The notes: generated from the letters alone by a model not told the origin. DNA of 53,861 nt from Rhodobacteraceae bacterium CG17_big_fil_post_rev_8_21_14_2_50_63_15 (GCA_002783205.1 PFEY01000103.1:21242-75102), one strand, 5' to 3'; counted from the first letter of the stretch, positions 37,452 through 48,754 are shown. A program made the numbers and translations.

Positions 37452-38384
37452 TCAATAACCCCGATCGCGGTCCACGAGATGGAGGAGTGGCTCACCCGTC
37501 TCTGCTCTGCGAATGTTTTCAGCAATCACTTGTGACGCCGTGACGGGTCTTGTTTCCGAGGCGATATGCGGCGTGACCGTCACGCGAGGATGTGCCCAAT
37601 AGGGATGGGTGGGTGGCAAGGGCTCGACGCGAAAGACATCAAGCGTGGCATGGCCGATCCGGCCCGCATCGAGGGCCGCCAGGAGGGCTACGTCGTCGAT
37701 CAGCGGCCCGCGCCCCGGATTCACGATCACCGCCCCGCGCGGCAGAAGCGCCAGCGTGCGGGTGTTGAGCAGGTTTTCGGTCTGCGCCGTCAGCGGCAGC
37801 AGGAGCACGAGAATTTCAGCCTCTTGCAATGCTGCGTGCAACCCGGCCTCTCCCGAGCGGCATATGATACCGGGAATGTCCTTGGCGCTGCGGCTCCAGC
37901 CGGTGACGGCAAAGCCCAGTCCGCGTAGTGCCTCAGCGCAGGTCTGACCCAGTTCCCCCAAACCCAGCACTGTCACGTGGCGGTCCTGCGCAAGCGGCGG
38001 GATGTCCTTGCGCCAGAACCCGTCCTGCCCGAGGATATGGGCATCCATGCCCAGATGGTGGCGCAGCACATGCCCGGCGACCCATTCCATCATGCCCTGC
38101 GTCAGCCCGTGATCGACCATCCGCGCGAGTGGGATCTGCAAGGTCGGATTGCCCACCACATCCTCGACCCCCGCCCAAAGATTGAGCACCGCCTTGGCGC
38201 GGGTGAAAGGGGCAAAGTCCTGCACCGTGCTGTTGGGCGCATAGACGATGTAATCCACCTCCGCCGGGGGGAGGTCAGGGGCCAGCCGCGCCACCACGCC
38301 AGCCTTGGACAAGGCGGTTTTCAGGGGAATTTCGTAGGTGTTCCAGCGTTCGGATTTTGCGGCGAAAAGGATATTCACGGGCAT
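37452..38384 (-). CDS. ghrA: Glyoxylate/hydroxypyruvate reductase A
   Basis: A 310-residue D-2-hydroxyacid dehydrogenase that reduces glyoxylate or hydroxypyruvate with NADPH. The N-terminus MPVNILFAAKSERWNTYE is typical of GhrA. The Rossmann motif is VLGLGELGQTCAEALRGLG, followed by the catalytic region LPRGAVIVNPGRGPLIDD and the His of VTPHIASETRP. It begins six bases after rodA on the same strand, so it is probably read through from the rod-shape operon. There is no obvious metabolic link with that operon. It is convergent with the SseB-like gene. Confidence 0.92.
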   Translation of the reverse strand: MPVNILFAAKSERWNTYEIPLKTALSKAGVVARLAPDLPPAEVDYIVYAPNSTVQDFAPFTRAKAVLNLWAGVEDVVGNPTLQIPLARMVDHGLTQGMMEWVAGHVLRHHLGMDAHILGQDGFWRKDIPPLAQDRHVTVLGLGELGQTCAEALRGLGFAVTGWSRSAKDIPGIICRSGEAGLHAALQEAEILVLLLPLTAQTENLLNTRTLALLPRGAVIVNPGRGPLIDDVALLAALDAGRIGHATLDVFRVEPLPPTHPYWAHPRVTVTPHIASETRPVTASQVIAENIRRAETGEPLLHLVDRDRGY

Positions 38385-38390
38385 TGAGGA

Positions 38391-39530
38391 TCACCTTGGC
38401 TTATGGACATGTGCGCTCTGGACAAGGCCAAAGCCCAGCATCAGGACCAGCATGGCCGAGCCGCCATAGCTGACCAGTGGCAAAGGCACGCCAACGACCG
38501 GCATCAGTCCTGTGACCATGGCTATATTGACCCCGAAGAACAGAAAAAAAGTCATCGCCACGCCGAGGGTCAGCAGCGACGAGAACCGGTCTCGGTTCGA
38601 CAACGCGGCGGAGATGCAAAAGATCAAGATAAGGGCATAGAGTCCGAGGATCGAGACTGCACCGATGAAGCCGAATTCCTCGGCCAATGTCACGAAGATG
38701 AAATCCGTGTGTTTTTCAGGCAGGAAGTTCAGCCGCGTTTGTGTGCCCTGCATGAAGCCGCGCCCGGTCCAACCGCCCGAACCGAGGGCGATCTTGGACT
38801 GGGTGATATGATAGCCCGCCCCCAGCGGATCGCTGTCGGGGCTCAGAAAGGTATCGATCCTTCGATACTGATAGTCCTCAAGCAATTGCCAGTCGGTGCC
38901 GCGGCTCTCGATCACCGCGAATACGCTTACTCCCAGAGCCAGAATGACGGTCGCGAAATAGGCCCAGTGCACGCCGGCGAGGAACATCATCACGCCGCCC
39001 GCCGCAAGCAGCAGGATCGACGTACCCAAATCCGGTTGTTTCAGCACGAGCGCAACGGGTATGAGGATGAGTGCGACTGGAAGAGCGACCCAGATCGGGC
39101 GTGAAACGCGCGACATCGGCAGCCAGTCGTAATAGGCGGCCAGCACCATCACCAGTGTGATCTTGACCAGTTCTGAGGGTTGCAGCCGCATAAATCCCAG
39201 ATCGATCCAGCGTTGTGCGCCCTTGCCTTCAACCCCGACAAACGCAACTGCAACCAAAAGGGCGAGAGCGATCAGGTAGGCCAGCAGGGAGATGTTGCGC
39301 CAGAACCAGATCGGCACCATGGCGACCATGAACATTCCGGTCAGTGACAAGGCAAACCGCTTCAACTGCGGTTCGGCCCAGGGCATCATCGACCCACCCG
39401 CCACAGAATAGAGCATCAACGTTCCAACGCCGGCCACAGCGCAGAGCAGGATGATCAGCGGCCAGTTGAGGAACAGGATCTTGCCGGGCCCGGACGGTGC
39501 GGATTTGACGGTATACTGGAGATAGCTCAT
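38391..39530 (-). CDS. rodA: Rod-shape peptidoglycan glycosyltransferase RodA
   Basis: A 379-residue SEDS-family membrane protein with ten predicted helices. It polymerises glycan strands from lipid II together with PBP2 in the elongasome. Family signatures are LQPSELVKITLVM, LLEDYQYRRIDTFLSPDSDP and the GIGIVQSVAVH-like end LVSYGGSAMLVLMLGFGLVQS. The extracellular GSGGWTGRGFMQGTQ loop includes conserved substrate-binding residues. Its start overlaps the stop of mrdA by four bases, so partner stoichiometry is set by coupled translation. Confidence 0.95.
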   Translation of the reverse strand: MSYLQYTVKSAPSGPGKILFLNWPLIILLCAVAGVGTLMLYSVAGGSMMPWAEPQLKRFALSLTGMFMVAMVPIWFWRNISLLAYLIALALLVAVAFVGVEGKGAQRWIDLGFMRLQPSELVKITLVMVLAAYYDWLPMSRVSRPIWVALPVALILIPVALVLKQPDLGTSILLLAAGGVMMFLAGVHWAYFATVILALGVSVFAVIESRGTDWQLLEDYQYRRIDTFLSPDSDPLGAGYHITQSKIALGSGGWTGRGFMQGTQTRLNFLPEKHTDFIFVTLAEEFGFIGAVSILGLYALILIFCISAALSNRDRFSSLLTLGVAMTFFLFFGVNIAMVTGLMPVVGVPLPLVSYGGSAMLVLMLGFGLVQSAHVHKPR

Positions 39531-41470
39531 GCGCGGTCCTTTGCCTCGGCATCGGCTTGTGGCCGTGCGCGGCGCAGTTGCTCCTGCTGGATCTTGATCG
39601 CAGGTCGCTCCGCTGCGGGATAAGCATCGAGCGGGGGATCCCCGTTGAACAGCGCCTGCAAGGTGATGTCGCGGGCGATCGGGGCGGCGACGGTCGAGCC
39701 TCCTCCGCCGTGTTCCACGACAACCGCAACGGCCAGTCTTGGCGCATCATACGGTGCAAAACTGACGAAAAGCGCGTGATCGCGCTGTGTGCGCGGCAGA
39801 TTCTTGTTGCTGATCACCCCGTCGGCGCGTTCGCTGGTCGAAATGTTGCGCACCTGGCTGGTGCCGGTCTTGCCGGCCATGCGGAACGCATCGGCAACGA
39901 TCCTTGCCCGGTAAGCGGTGCCGCGATCGCTGTTGGACACCGCAAACATCGCCTTGCGGATCTCCCGGAGCATGTTTTCATTCAGCCCGAGATCATCGCC
40001 CTGTCCGGTCGGTTGTTCGATCCCGTCGATGGACCTGATCAGTCGCGGGGTCACGCTGCGACTGGTGGCGAGACGCGCCGTCATAACCGCAAGTTGCAGC
40101 GGCGAAGCAAGCACGAAGCCTTGCCCGATCGCCGAGTTGACGCTGTCGCCCACCACCCAGGGCTGACTGCGGTTGACCTGTTTCCACTCCTTCGTCGGCG
40201 CCAGACCCTTGGCCACGCTGCTCATCGGCAGATCGAATTGCACGCCAAGGCCCAGTCGCTCGGCCATCGCGCTGATCTTCTCGATTCCGGTACGCAGGGC
40301 CAATTCATAATAATAGACGTCACAGCTTTCACGCAGGGACCGGTGCAGGTCGACATTGCCATGACCGCCGCGTTTCCAGCAGTGAAACCGGCGGCCACTG
40401 ACCGTCATGTGGCCGGGGCAATAGACCGTCTCGTTGAGCGATACCTTGCCATCCTCGAGCGCTGCCAGCGCCGTCACCATCTTGAAGGTCGAGCCCGGAG
40501 GATAGATGCCCTGCACCGCCTTGTTGGGCAGCGGTCGAAAGGGATTGTCCAGCAGAACCTTGTAATCGGCCGAGGAAATACCCCGCACAAAGAGATTGGG
40601 ATCATAAGTCGGCGATGAGGCGCAGGCCAGAATATCCCCGTTGTCAGTGTCGAGCACCACCGCCGCCGCGCTTTCGCCCGCCATTCGCGCATGGCAAAAA
40701 GCCTGAAGGTTGTGATCGAGCGTGATCTGAAGATCCGCGCCCGGCACGCCTTCCTGCCGATCGAGTTCGCGCATGATGCGCCCGGCTGCATTGACCTCGA
40801 CCTGCCGCGAACCGGCGTTGCCACGCAGCAGGGTCTCGCGCTGCGCCTCGAGCCCTATCTTGCCGATCTGGAACCGCGGTTGCCGCAGAAGTTGTTCTGG
40901 CGCATCGGTGTTTTCCAGATCCCGGTCGCTGACCGGGCCGACATACCCGATGACATGCGCGAAATCGCCGCGCGCGGGGTATCGCCGCGAGAGGCCTACC
41001 TCGGGTAGGACGCCGGGCAGGGCGGGCGAGTTGACCGCTACCCGGCTGAGTGTGCTCCAACTGACCCGATCGGCAAGGGTCACAGGCGTATCCCCGCGCA
41101 GTTCGCGCAGCTCGCGCCGAGCGCGCTCCAACTCGTCTGGATTCAAGTCGATCAACTGCGCGAGGCGGGCGAGGACGGCATCGACGTCGCCGGCCTGTTC
41201 CCGAACCATTGTGATGCGATAGCTGGGCACATTTTCGGCAATGATCTCCCCGTTGCGATCGAAAATGCGCCCGCGGGTTGGCGGAATGAGCTGAAAATTG
41301 ATCCGGTTCTCATCCGCAAGCAGGCGGAACTGATCGGCTTGATCGACTTGCATGAACCGCATCCGGAGCGCCAGAACCCCGATCACCGCCGCCTGCGTTC
41401 CGCCAAGGATCAGGCTCCGGCGGGTGATCTGGCGCAGGCTCTCGGCATTTTCACGCACTGGATGTCTCAT
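39527..41470 (-). CDS. mrdA: Penicillin-binding protein 2 (class B, elongation)
   Basis: A 647-residue transpeptidase anchored by one N-terminal helix (about 19-40). The dimerisation domain (RGRIFDRNGEIIAEN near 66-80) precedes the catalytic domain with Ser327 in PGSTFK, RESCD (SxN-type motif) and KTGTS. It cross-links new peptidoglycan in cell elongation. The anchor is preceded by ITRRSLILGG, which looks like a twin-arginine motif, yet the helix is not expected to be cleaved. It overlaps mreD by four bases upstream and rodA by four downstream. A longer in-frame start is rejected because the extra 98 residues match nothing. Confidence 0.95.
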   Translation of the reverse strand: MRHPVRENAESLRQITRRSLILGGTQAAVIGVLALRMRFMQVDQADQFRLLADENRINFQLIPPTRGRIFDRNGEIIAENVPSYRITMVREQAGDVDAVLARLAQLIDLNPDELERARRELRELRGDTPVTLADRVSWSTLSRVAVNSPALPGVLPEVGLSRRYPARGDFAHVIGYVGPVSDRDLENTDAPEQLLRQPRFQIGKIGLEAQRETLLRGNAGSRQVEVNAAGRIMRELDRQEGVPGADLQITLDHNLQAFCHARMAGESAAAVVLDTDNGDILACASSPTYDPNLFVRGISSADYKVLLDNPFRPLPNKAVQGIYPPGSTFKMVTALAALEDGKVSLNETVYCPGHMTVSGRRFHCWKRGGHGNVDLHRSLRESCDVYYYELALRTGIEKISAMAERLGLGVQFDLPMSSVAKGLAPTKEWKQVNRSQPWVVGDSVNSAIGQGFVLASPLQLAVMTARLATSRSVTPRLIRSIDGIEQPTGQGDDLGLNENMLREIRKAMFAVSNSDRGTAYRARIVADAFRMAGKTGTSQVRNISTSERADGVISNKNLPRTQRDHALFVSFAPYDAPRLAVAVVVEHGGGGSTVAAPIARDITLQALFNGDPPLDAYPAAERPAIKIQQEQLRRARPQADAEAKDRA

Positions 41471-42006
41471 GTCCGTCTCCTCATGGTGTCGACATCCCCC
41501 GGCGCCAGTTTGCGCACACCCAGAACGGTTTGAGACACAAAGGCGACGACCGGATAGATCGTCAGCGTCGAGATCAGTTGCATCAGTGACAGACCCAGCG
41601 GGGCCTGATCGACCATCAAGAGCGCCAGCACAAAGCGATAACCGAGCGTAACAAGGATCATCGTGCTGGCAACCGTGGCCCATTCGGCCGAAAAACCGAG
41701 ATCGCGCAATACGAGAACGCGATTGCGCAGTGCTTCTGCCCCGCCAACCACCAGGGCCGCCCACAGGCCGGGTGGGCGTTGCAAGAGCAAATCCATCGAT
41801 AGCGCGATGATCGCAATCAGGGCTGCAGGCACATAGTCCGGCCGACGCACAACCCAGGCAAAGGTGAGCGCCAGCATCAGGTCAGGTCCGGCCCAACTCG
41901 GTGGCAGGATACCGAGCGGCAAAAGCAGGACAAAGATCAGGATCAGGCAGAGCACAACATAGAGCATCCGCATGATCCAGTGTCGAGGGATCAACCGGTC
42001 AGCCAT
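41467..42006 (-). CDS. mreD: Rod-shape-determining protein MreD
   Basis: A 179-residue membrane protein with about five or six hydrophobic segments. MreD links MreC and the cytoplasmic MreB filaments to the wall-synthesis enzymes. The family is weakly conserved; identification rests on the hydropathy, the PPSWAGPDLMLALTFAWV block and its position between mreC and mrdA. The start overlaps the end of mreC by eight bases, and the stop overlaps the mrdA start by four. Confidence 0.88.
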   Translation of the reverse strand: MADRLIPRHWIMRMLYVVLCLILIFVLLLPLGILPPSWAGPDLMLALTFAWVVRRPDYVPAALIAIIALSMDLLLQRPPGLWAALVVGGAEALRNRVLVLRDLGFSAEWATVASTMILVTLGYRFVLALLMVDQAPLGLSLMQLISTLTIYPVVAFVSQTVLGVRKLAPGDVDTMRRRT

Positions 42007-42922
42007 TGCCGGCCTCCGGGGCAGGGTCCGGGACTGTCTCGGGCGGGGTAGTTTCCGGCAGAACGCCGGGCCTGATCAATTGGCCGGGATCACTCAGGTC
42101 TTCAAGCTCGTAGCTGCGCAGGACGCGCAGGAACTCCAGCCTCTCATAATCCGCCGCAATGCGCACCCTCAGCCGTCCCCTGGGATCGAGCGCCAACTGC
42201 CCGACAAGAAGACCCGCCGGGAACACTCCGCCATCGCCGGAAGTCAGCACCCGGTCGCCTGGCCGAACCAGATCAGGAGCCTCGACAAAGTCGATGAGCG
42301 GCGCAAGGCTGTTATCTCCCGTCACCAGCGCGCCTTGGCCCGAGGGCTGGATCGTGACCGGCACGCGGCTTGAAGTGTCGGTCAGCAGGATCACCCGAGC
42401 CGTGTTGCGTCCGACGCCAGACACCCGTCCGACCAGACCCAACCCATCCATCGCCGCCCAGCCATCCATGATCCCATCTCGCACCCCGACATTGATCAGC
42501 ACGGATTGCCGAAAAGGCGATCCGCTATCGGCCATCACCACGCCGGTGACATAGGTCAGGCGAGGATCGAGTTGCACATTGTTGAGCTCGAGCAGGCGCG
42601 CGTTTTCCTGTTCGAGTTGCAGGGCCGCCTCTTTCCACGCCTTCATCTGTTGCAATTCGCGGCGCAGATCCTGATTCTGCTGATACATTCGCTGATAGCT
42701 CTGGAAATCGTGCAGGATGTTCAAGGCACTGGTGACTGGAGCCATCGCCCAGTCAAGTTTGGGCACCATCCGATCGACCACCTGTGCGCGAAACCGTTCC
42801 ACCCGAGGACTGTCGATCCGCCAGAGCAGGAAAAGACCGATCAGGCAGATCAGGACAATCCCAAGAAGCAGTCGCTTGAGAGGTCCCGCAAAATCCTCGT
42901 CCTGTCCTCGATCCCTTGCCAA
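41999..42922 (-). CDS. mreC: Rod-shape-determining protein MreC (TTG start)
   Basis: A 307-residue periplasmic scaffold of the elongasome with one membrane anchor (about 18-36, LLLGIVLICLIGLFLLW). A coiled-coil stretch follows (YQRMYQQNQDLRREL to ARLLELNNV, about 75-118), then the beta-barrel core (VRDGIMDGWAAMDGLGLVGRV, RVPVTIQPSGQGALVTG). The start is TTG 42922 with AAAGGGGGA just upstream. The C-terminal tail (PPETVPDPAPEAGNG) is Pro-rich. It follows mreB by 32 bases. Confidence 0.94.
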   Translation of the reverse strand: MARDRGQDEDFAGPLKRLLLGIVLICLIGLFLLWRIDSPRVERFRAQVVDRMVPKLDWAMAPVTSALNILHDFQSYQRMYQQNQDLRRELQQMKAWKEAALQLEQENARLLELNNVQLDPRLTYVTGVVMADSGSPFRQSVLINVGVRDGIMDGWAAMDGLGLVGRVSGVGRNTARVILLTDTSSRVPVTIQPSGQGALVTGDNSLAPLIDFVEAPDLVRPGDRVLTSGDGGVFPAGLLVGQLALDPRGRLRVRIAADYERLEFLRVLRSYELEDLSDPGQLIRPGVLPETTPPETVPDPAPEAGNG

Positions 42923-42954
42923 AATGGTCCCCCTTTCGTCAAAAGGTGGGCGTC

Positions 42955-44133
<1,179 letters not shown>

Positions 44134-45435
44134 TTACCCGTTCAGGTGATCCAGCCGCGCGCGCACCGACAGTCCATGCGCCTCAAGGCTTTCCGAGAGC
44201 GCTAATGTCTCCGCCGCCGGACCGATGGCGCGCAGCGCCTCTGGCGTCATCTTCGCGATCGTCGTGCGCTTGAGAAAATCCAGCACCGACAATCCGCTCG
44301 AAAACCGCGCCGAGCGCGCGGTCGGCAGCACATGGTTGGGCCCGCCCACATAGTCGCCGATGGCCTCGGGCGTCCAGGCCCCGAAAAAGAGCGCCCCCGC
44401 ATGGGTGATCTCCTGCGCGAGCCTGTCCGGATCGGCGACGCAAAGCTCGAGATGTTCAGGTGCGATTCGGTTGCTCAGTTGCGCCGCCTCGGCCATATCC
44501 CGCACAAGAATGATCGCGCCATAATCGCGCCAGCTTGCGCTCGCGATGGCGCGCCGCTCCAATGTCACCAGATGCCGGTCGATCGCGGCGCTGACGGCGC
44601 GGGCCAGATCGGCATCATCGCTGATCAGGATTGCCTGCGCGCTCGCGTCATGTTCGGCCTGACTCAGCATGTCGAGCGCGATCCAGTCGGGATTCTGCCC
44701 CTTGTCGGCGATCACGAGGATCTCGGAGGGTCCTGCGATCATGTCGATGCCGACCTTGCCAAAGACCCGGCGCTTGGCTGCAGCGACAAAGGCGTTGCCC
44801 GGCCCTGTGATCTTGTCCACCGGGGCGATCGTCTCGGTCCCATAGGCCAGGGCTGCGATCGCCTGCGCGCCGCCGACGCGGTAGATCTCGTCGACGCCGG
44901 CGATCTGCGCCGCCAGCAGGACCAGCGGATTGGCCACCCCATCCGGCGTGGGCACGGTAATTGCGAGCCGCTTAACCCCTGCCACCTTGGCCGGGATCGC
45001 ATTCATCAGCACTGAAGACGGATAGGAGGCCAGACCGCCCGGCACATAAAGCCCCGCCGCCGACACGGGCGTCCATCGCCAGCCCAGCACCGCGCCGCTC
45101 TCTTCCGTCCAACTGGCATCCTCTGGCATCTGGCGGGCGTGATAGGCGCGGATGCGCGCGGCAGCGAGATCAAGCGCCGCGCGCTCTGCTGCGGGCACCT
45201 GCGCAATCAGCGTCTCTGTCTCCGCCGCAGAGAACCGCAGGTTTTCGGGTGTCAGCATCACGCGGTCGAACCTTGCGGTCAGCGCGATGAGCGCGGCGTC
45301 ACCGCGCGCACGCACGTCGGCAATGATGCCGGCGACGATGTCATCGACATCCGGGCTATCCTCGCGCTTGGCACTGAGGAGGCTGGTGAAACGCGCCTCG
45401 AAATCCGCGGCGGCGGTGTCTAGCAGGACTGGCAT
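44134..45435 (-). CDS. hisD: Histidinol dehydrogenase
   Basis: A 433-residue zinc enzyme that oxidises histidinol to histidine with two NAD. Family blocks are GLYVPGGLASYPSSVLMNAIPAKVAG (in part), GPGNAFVAAAKR, IDMIAGPSEI, the zinc ligands in LSQAEHDASAQA and the catalytic IAPEHLEL. ATG 45435 has GGGAG five bases upstream; a longer in-frame start is less likely. It follows DUF2948 on the same strand, 123 bases away, and precedes mreB after a 132-base gap. Confidence 0.96.
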   Translation of the reverse strand: MPVLLDTAAADFEARFTSLLSAKREDSPDVDDIVAGIIADVRARGDAALIALTARFDRVMLTPENLRFSAAETETLIAQVPAAERAALDLAAARIRAYHARQMPEDASWTEESGAVLGWRWTPVSAAGLYVPGGLASYPSSVLMNAIPAKVAGVKRLAITVPTPDGVANPLVLLAAQIAGVDEIYRVGGAQAIAALAYGTETIAPVDKITGPGNAFVAAAKRRVFGKVGIDMIAGPSEILVIADKGQNPDWIALDMLSQAEHDASAQAILISDDADLARAVSAAIDRHLVTLERRAIASASWRDYGAIILVRDMAEAAQLSNRIAPEHLELCVADPDRLAQEITHAGALFFGAWTPEAIGDYVGGPNHVLPTARSARFSSGLSVLDFLKRTTIAKMTPEALRAIGPAAETLALSESLEAHGLSVRARLDHLNG

Positions 45436-45508
45436 GGCGGCTCCCTTCGCGCAGGACATAGCGGGCGGGGCACCATGCCTCAAGCCCCGCAATGCCCCAA
45501 GCCCGCGG

Positions 45509-45531
45509 CTTCATCGTTCTTCAAATACTCA
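45509..45531 (-). repeat. Dispersed intergenic motif, weaker copy 3
   Basis: Read leftward the sequence is GAGTATTTGAAGAACGATG followed by AAG, matching the copy at 18985 at 18 of 23 positions. It lies in the gap between the DUF2948 and hisD genes. Confidence 0.35.
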
Positions 45532-45558
45532 TCTCAAAGCATTTTGCTTGCACGCCGC

Positions 45559-46029
45559 TCAGGCTCCGTGGTCGGGAACCTTGCCGGACGGTGCGCGATA
45601 AGGCCGCGTCACATCCTTCAATCTCACCTCCAGCGCCTCTACGCTCAACCGGATCGCACCATCACCCGCCAACGTCAGCACGACGTGGCCCTCGCCATCC
45701 TTGCGAGGCTCGAAGCTGACAGCGAGCAGCGAGAGGATGGTTTCCTTGTCCTCTCGGTCGATGCCCTGACTTGCCACGCCCAGGACATTGTCCACAACCA
45801 GAAGCGCCTGCACGCGTTCGGGACCGTGCCGGTCACGGCCCGCATCCTCCCAGCGAAAGCGGTTCACCAGCAACCCGAAGCGGCGCTGCCCTGGCCGCCA
45901 GGTCATTTCCGTGATGGGAAAGACCGCATCCTGTGCGAGGCTGGAAATGACCTCCAGGTCATCGCTGTCCATGGCGCCGAGATTGAGCGGCGCCTCGCGT
46001 CCATCCTCGAAGGTGGCGTCCTGACTCAT
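45559..46029 (-). CDS. DUF2948 protein
   Basis: A 156-residue protein of the alphaproteobacterial DUF2948 family, with no known function. The pattern [28 protein letters not shown], then [14 protein letters not shown] and a final [24 protein letters not shown] end, is characteristic. It begins inside the end of murA (ATGA overlap), so the two are translationally coupled. Its steady place between murA and hisD suggests a housekeeping role. Confidence 0.87.
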   Translation of the reverse strand: MSQDATFEDGREAPLNLGAMDSDDLEVISSLAQDAVFPITEMTWRPGQRRFGLLVNRFRWEDAGRDRHGPERVQALLVVDNVLGVASQGIDREDKETILSLLAVSFEPRKDGEGHVVLTLAGDGAIRLSVEALEVRLKDVTRPYRAPSGKVPDHGA

Positions 46030-47294
46030 TGGCCGCTGATCCTCTCGATTTTTGCGCCGACATTGCTCAGTTTTTCTTCGACCCGCTCATAGCCGCGATC
46101 AAGGTGATAGACGCGGTTGACGATGGTTTCGCCTTCGGCCGCCAGCCCGGCGAGAATGAGCGACACAGAGGCGCGCAGATCGGTCGCCATGACGGGCGCG
46201 CCCTTGAGGTGCTCGACGCCCGTCACCGTGGCGGTACCGCCATGCACCTCGATTCGTGCGCCCATCCGCATCAGTTCGGGCGCGTGCATGAAACGGTTCT
46301 CGAAAATCCGCTCTTCGAGCACCGATACCCCCTCGGCGGTGCACATCAGCGCCATCATCTGTGCCTGGAGATCCGTGGGAAAGCCGGGGAACGGCGAGGT
46401 CACTACATCGACCGCCCGCACACGGCCATTCTTGCGGTTGACCTTAAGGCCCTTGGCGGTCTCCGAGACGCTGATCCCCGCAGCGTCGAGTTTCTCGCAG
46501 AACGCGCCCACCAGATCGATCCGCCCGCCGATCAGTTCGACCTCGCCGCCGCAAATGGCGGGTGCGAGCATGTAGGTGCCCAGTTCGATCCGGTCGGCCA
46601 CCACGGGATGCGTTGCCCCGCCCAGTTGGTCCACCCCCTGAATGGTGATCGTCTGCGTGCCCTCGCCCTCGATCTCGGCCCCCATGCGGCGCAGGCAGTG
46701 CGCCAGATCCACGATCTCTGGCTCGCGTGCGGCGTTCTTCAGCACGGTTGTGCCGCGCGCCAGCGTCGCCGCCATCAGCGCATTTTCGGTGGCTCCGACC
46801 GAGACGAAGGGAAACTCCACCGCTGCGCCGCGCAGGCCCTGCGGCGCGCTGGCATGCACATAGCCCTCTTTCAGCTCCAGCACGGCCCCAAGCGCCTGAA
46901 GCGCCTTGAGATGCAGATCGACGGGGCGCGCGCCGATCGCGCATCCCCCCGGCAGTGACACGACCGCATGTCCGTGCCGCGCCAGCATCGGCCCCAGCAC
47001 GAGGATCGAGGCGCGCATCTTGCGCACGATGTCATAATCGGCCACGTGATTGTCGAGCCTGTGCGATGATAGCGCCAGCACCCGACCATCCTGCAATTGG
47101 GAAACCTCTGCGCCCAGAGATTGCAACAGCGTGGTCATCGTCTTGATGTCCGACAGGCGTGGCGCATTGGTCAGGGTCAGGGGCTCTTCGCTCAGCAACG
47201 TTGCAGGCATCAATGTGAGACAGGCGTTCTTGGCTCCGGCAATCGGGATCTGCCCGTTGAGCGGGCCATTGCCCGTGACGATGATCGAATCCAT
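46026..47294 (-). CDS. murA: UDP-N-acetylglucosamine 1-carboxyvinyltransferase
   Basis: A 422-residue enzyme for the first committed step of peptidoglycan synthesis: transfer of enolpyruvate from PEP to UDP-GlcNAc. It has the two-domain inside-out barrel layout of the EPSP synthase family. Lys22 (GAKNA) and Cys118 ([15 protein letters not shown], the fosfomycin-target Cys) are present. ATG 47294 gives the standard N-terminus [18 protein letters not shown]. It is followed by coupled DUF2948 and preceded by a small basic protein gene four bases away. Confidence 0.96.
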   Translation of the reverse strand: MDSIIVTGNGPLNGQIPIAGAKNACLTLMPATLLSEEPLTLTNAPRLSDIKTMTTLLQSLGAEVSQLQDGRVLALSSHRLDNHVADYDIVRKMRASILVLGPMLARHGHAVVSLPGGCAIGARPVDLHLKALQALGAVLELKEGYVHASAPQGLRGAAVEFPFVSVGATENALMAATLARGTTVLKNAAREPEIVDLAHCLRRMGAEIEGEGTQTITIQGVDQLGGATHPVVADRIELGTYMLAPAICGGEVELIGGRIDLVGAFCEKLDAAGISVSETAKGLKVNRKNGRVRAVDVVTSPFPGFPTDLQAQMMALMCTAEGVSVLEERIFENRFMHAPELMRMGARIEVHGGTATVTGVEHLKGAPVMATDLRASVSLILAGLAAEGETIVNRVYHLDRGYERVEEKLSNVGAKIERISGQ

Positions 47295-47298
47295 CCGC

Positions 47299-47478
47299 TT
47301 ACCCTTCGTTCGTGTCGGTCTGCCCGTCGCTGGTGGTCTTGGGCCTTGCCTCTGGCGTCTCGCGTGCGCGCGTCTGAGCCTTACGACGCGCAAGGTTGGC
47401 CTTCAATGCCGATTTAAGCCTGTCCTCGCGGCTCTGGCCTGCTTTGGAACCCGTCTCCGGTCTGTGCGTTTTGCTCAT
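47299..47478 (-). CDS. Small basic hypothetical protein upstream of murA
   Basis: A 59-residue, highly charged protein rich in Lys, Arg, Glu and Thr ([25 protein letters not shown] in part). It has no hydrophobic segment and looks helical in the middle and disordered at the ends. It lies four bases before murA in the same direction, so it probably shares its transcript. The ribosome binding site (AAGAAG) is weak, and a GTG one codon earlier is an alternative start. I know similar short ORFs before murA in this order, but no function. Confidence 0.6.
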   Translation of the reverse strand: MSKTHRPETGSKAGQSREDRLKSALKANLARRKAQTRARETPEARPKTTSDGQTDTNEG

Positions 47479-47521
47479 CACGCTTCTTTACAGGAGCCGT
47501 GAAAAACCGTCCAGTTACCCC

Positions 47522-47548
47522 TTGCACCAAGGCGGTTTAGCGTCTAAT
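47522..47548 (+). promoter_or_regulatory. Possible tRNA-Thr promoter
   Basis: TTGCAC (47522-47527) and TCTAAT (47543-47548) are 15 bases apart, and the second element ends 16 bases before the tRNA. The -10 is good (five of six); the -35 and the spacing are weak. Confidence 0.35.
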
Positions 47549-47564
47549 CAGCGCGCCACAGCGG

Positions 47565-47639
<75 letters not shown>

Positions 47640-47701
47640 TGATCACCTTTCAAGACTGATCCATCCCGTGCGCCGATCCGGGCGTGGCCGGTGTCGTGGG
47701 G

Positions 47702-48754
47702 TCATACGCCCTTGAAGTTCACCCGACCTTCGAGTTCGAGCGCAGCGTCGGTTTCCATCTTGCGGGCTTGGGCAAGGCGGCGTTCCGCCTGTTTCTGCCG
47801 TGACCGGCCATATTGCGCGAGCGCGATGCCAAAGAGGATGATCGCGCCGCCCGGCACCAGTCCGGGCCCCGGATCCTCGCCGAGCAGGAGCATTGCGATC
47901 ATCAGGGCAGCCAGCGGCGAGAAGGAGGTCGCGAGCGAAATGTCGCCCGATCGCGCGTATTTGAGGCCAAGGGTCCAGGCGAACTGACCGAGGATGATGA
48001 CGATGATCGCGTAGACCCAGACCCATTTCCAGACGATGGCCGAGAAGATGTCCTGAAAATGCAGGGCGCCGTAGAGGTAGAGGGCCAAAAAATAATAGAC
48101 GATGGTTCCAAGAGCCATGCGATAGATCGAGAAGATGCCAAGCGGGATGCCCTTGAGGCTCGCGCGGCTGATGATCGTCGAGGCGATGAAGGACAGCGTT
48201 GCAAAGACCGTCGCGATTTCGCCCTTGCCAAAGACAAAGGCGGTATCGCCCCGGTTCAGGACCAGCATGAGGATTGCCCCGCAGAGCGCGATCAGCCCGG
48301 CCGCGAGGGCCCAAGGGTCCAGCCGTTCGCCGAGAACGAGCCAGGCGGTGAGCAGAAACAGCGGTGGTTCGATCCGGCCGATCAGCACGACATTTGTCAC
48401 CGTGGTGTAATCGAGCGCGATGAAAAACAGCGCCGGCGTAATCGCAGAGGACAAGATGGCCGAGATGGTCAGGATGGCCCAGTTGGGGCGCGTCAGCTGG
48501 CGCAGCTTTTCCCGCGTCCAGTCCTTGTGAAAGACGGCGATCATCGGAACGAGCGACAGCAGGGATCCGAGAAAGAGCAGGTTGCAGAGCGTGACGGCGT
48601 TGCGCCCCATGACCGGGTTCTGCCGCCCGATCTCCGCCAAGAGCGAGATGATCGAATTGGCCGAGGCATAGATCAGCACCGCAGCCCAGACGAGGAGGGC
48701 GCCCGTCAGGGCGCTTGGCATGGCGCGGGCGGTCGCGCTTCCTGTCAGGCTCAT
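47702..48754 (-). CDS. EamA-family (drug/metabolite) transporter
   Basis: A 350-residue inner-membrane protein with ten predicted helices in two EamA repeats (about 15-160 and 180-315). The pattern LIGRIEPPLFLLTAWLVLGERL, marking the end of repeat one, and SFSPLAALMIAMLLLGEDPGPG at the end of repeat two are typical. The substrate is unknown. A hydrophilic 35-residue tail (QKQAERRLAQARKMETDA) extends into the cytoplasm. ATG 48754 begins a short polar head. It follows metG on the same strand, 153 bases away. Confidence 0.88.
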   Translation of the reverse strand: MSLTGSATARAMPSALTGALLVWAAVLIYASANSIISLLAEIGRQNPVMGRNAVTLCNLLFLGSLLSLVPMIAVFHKDWTREKLRQLTRPNWAILTISAILSSAITPALFFIALDYTTVTNVVLIGRIEPPLFLLTAWLVLGERLDPWALAAGLIALCGAILMLVLNRGDTAFVFGKGEIATVFATLSFIASTIISRASLKGIPLGIFSIYRMALGTIVYYFLALYLYGALHFQDIFSAIVWKWVWVYAIIVIILGQFAWTLGLKYARSGDISLATSFSPLAALMIAMLLLGEDPGPGLVPGGAIILFGIALAQYGRSRQKQAERRLAQARKMETDAALELEGRVNFKGV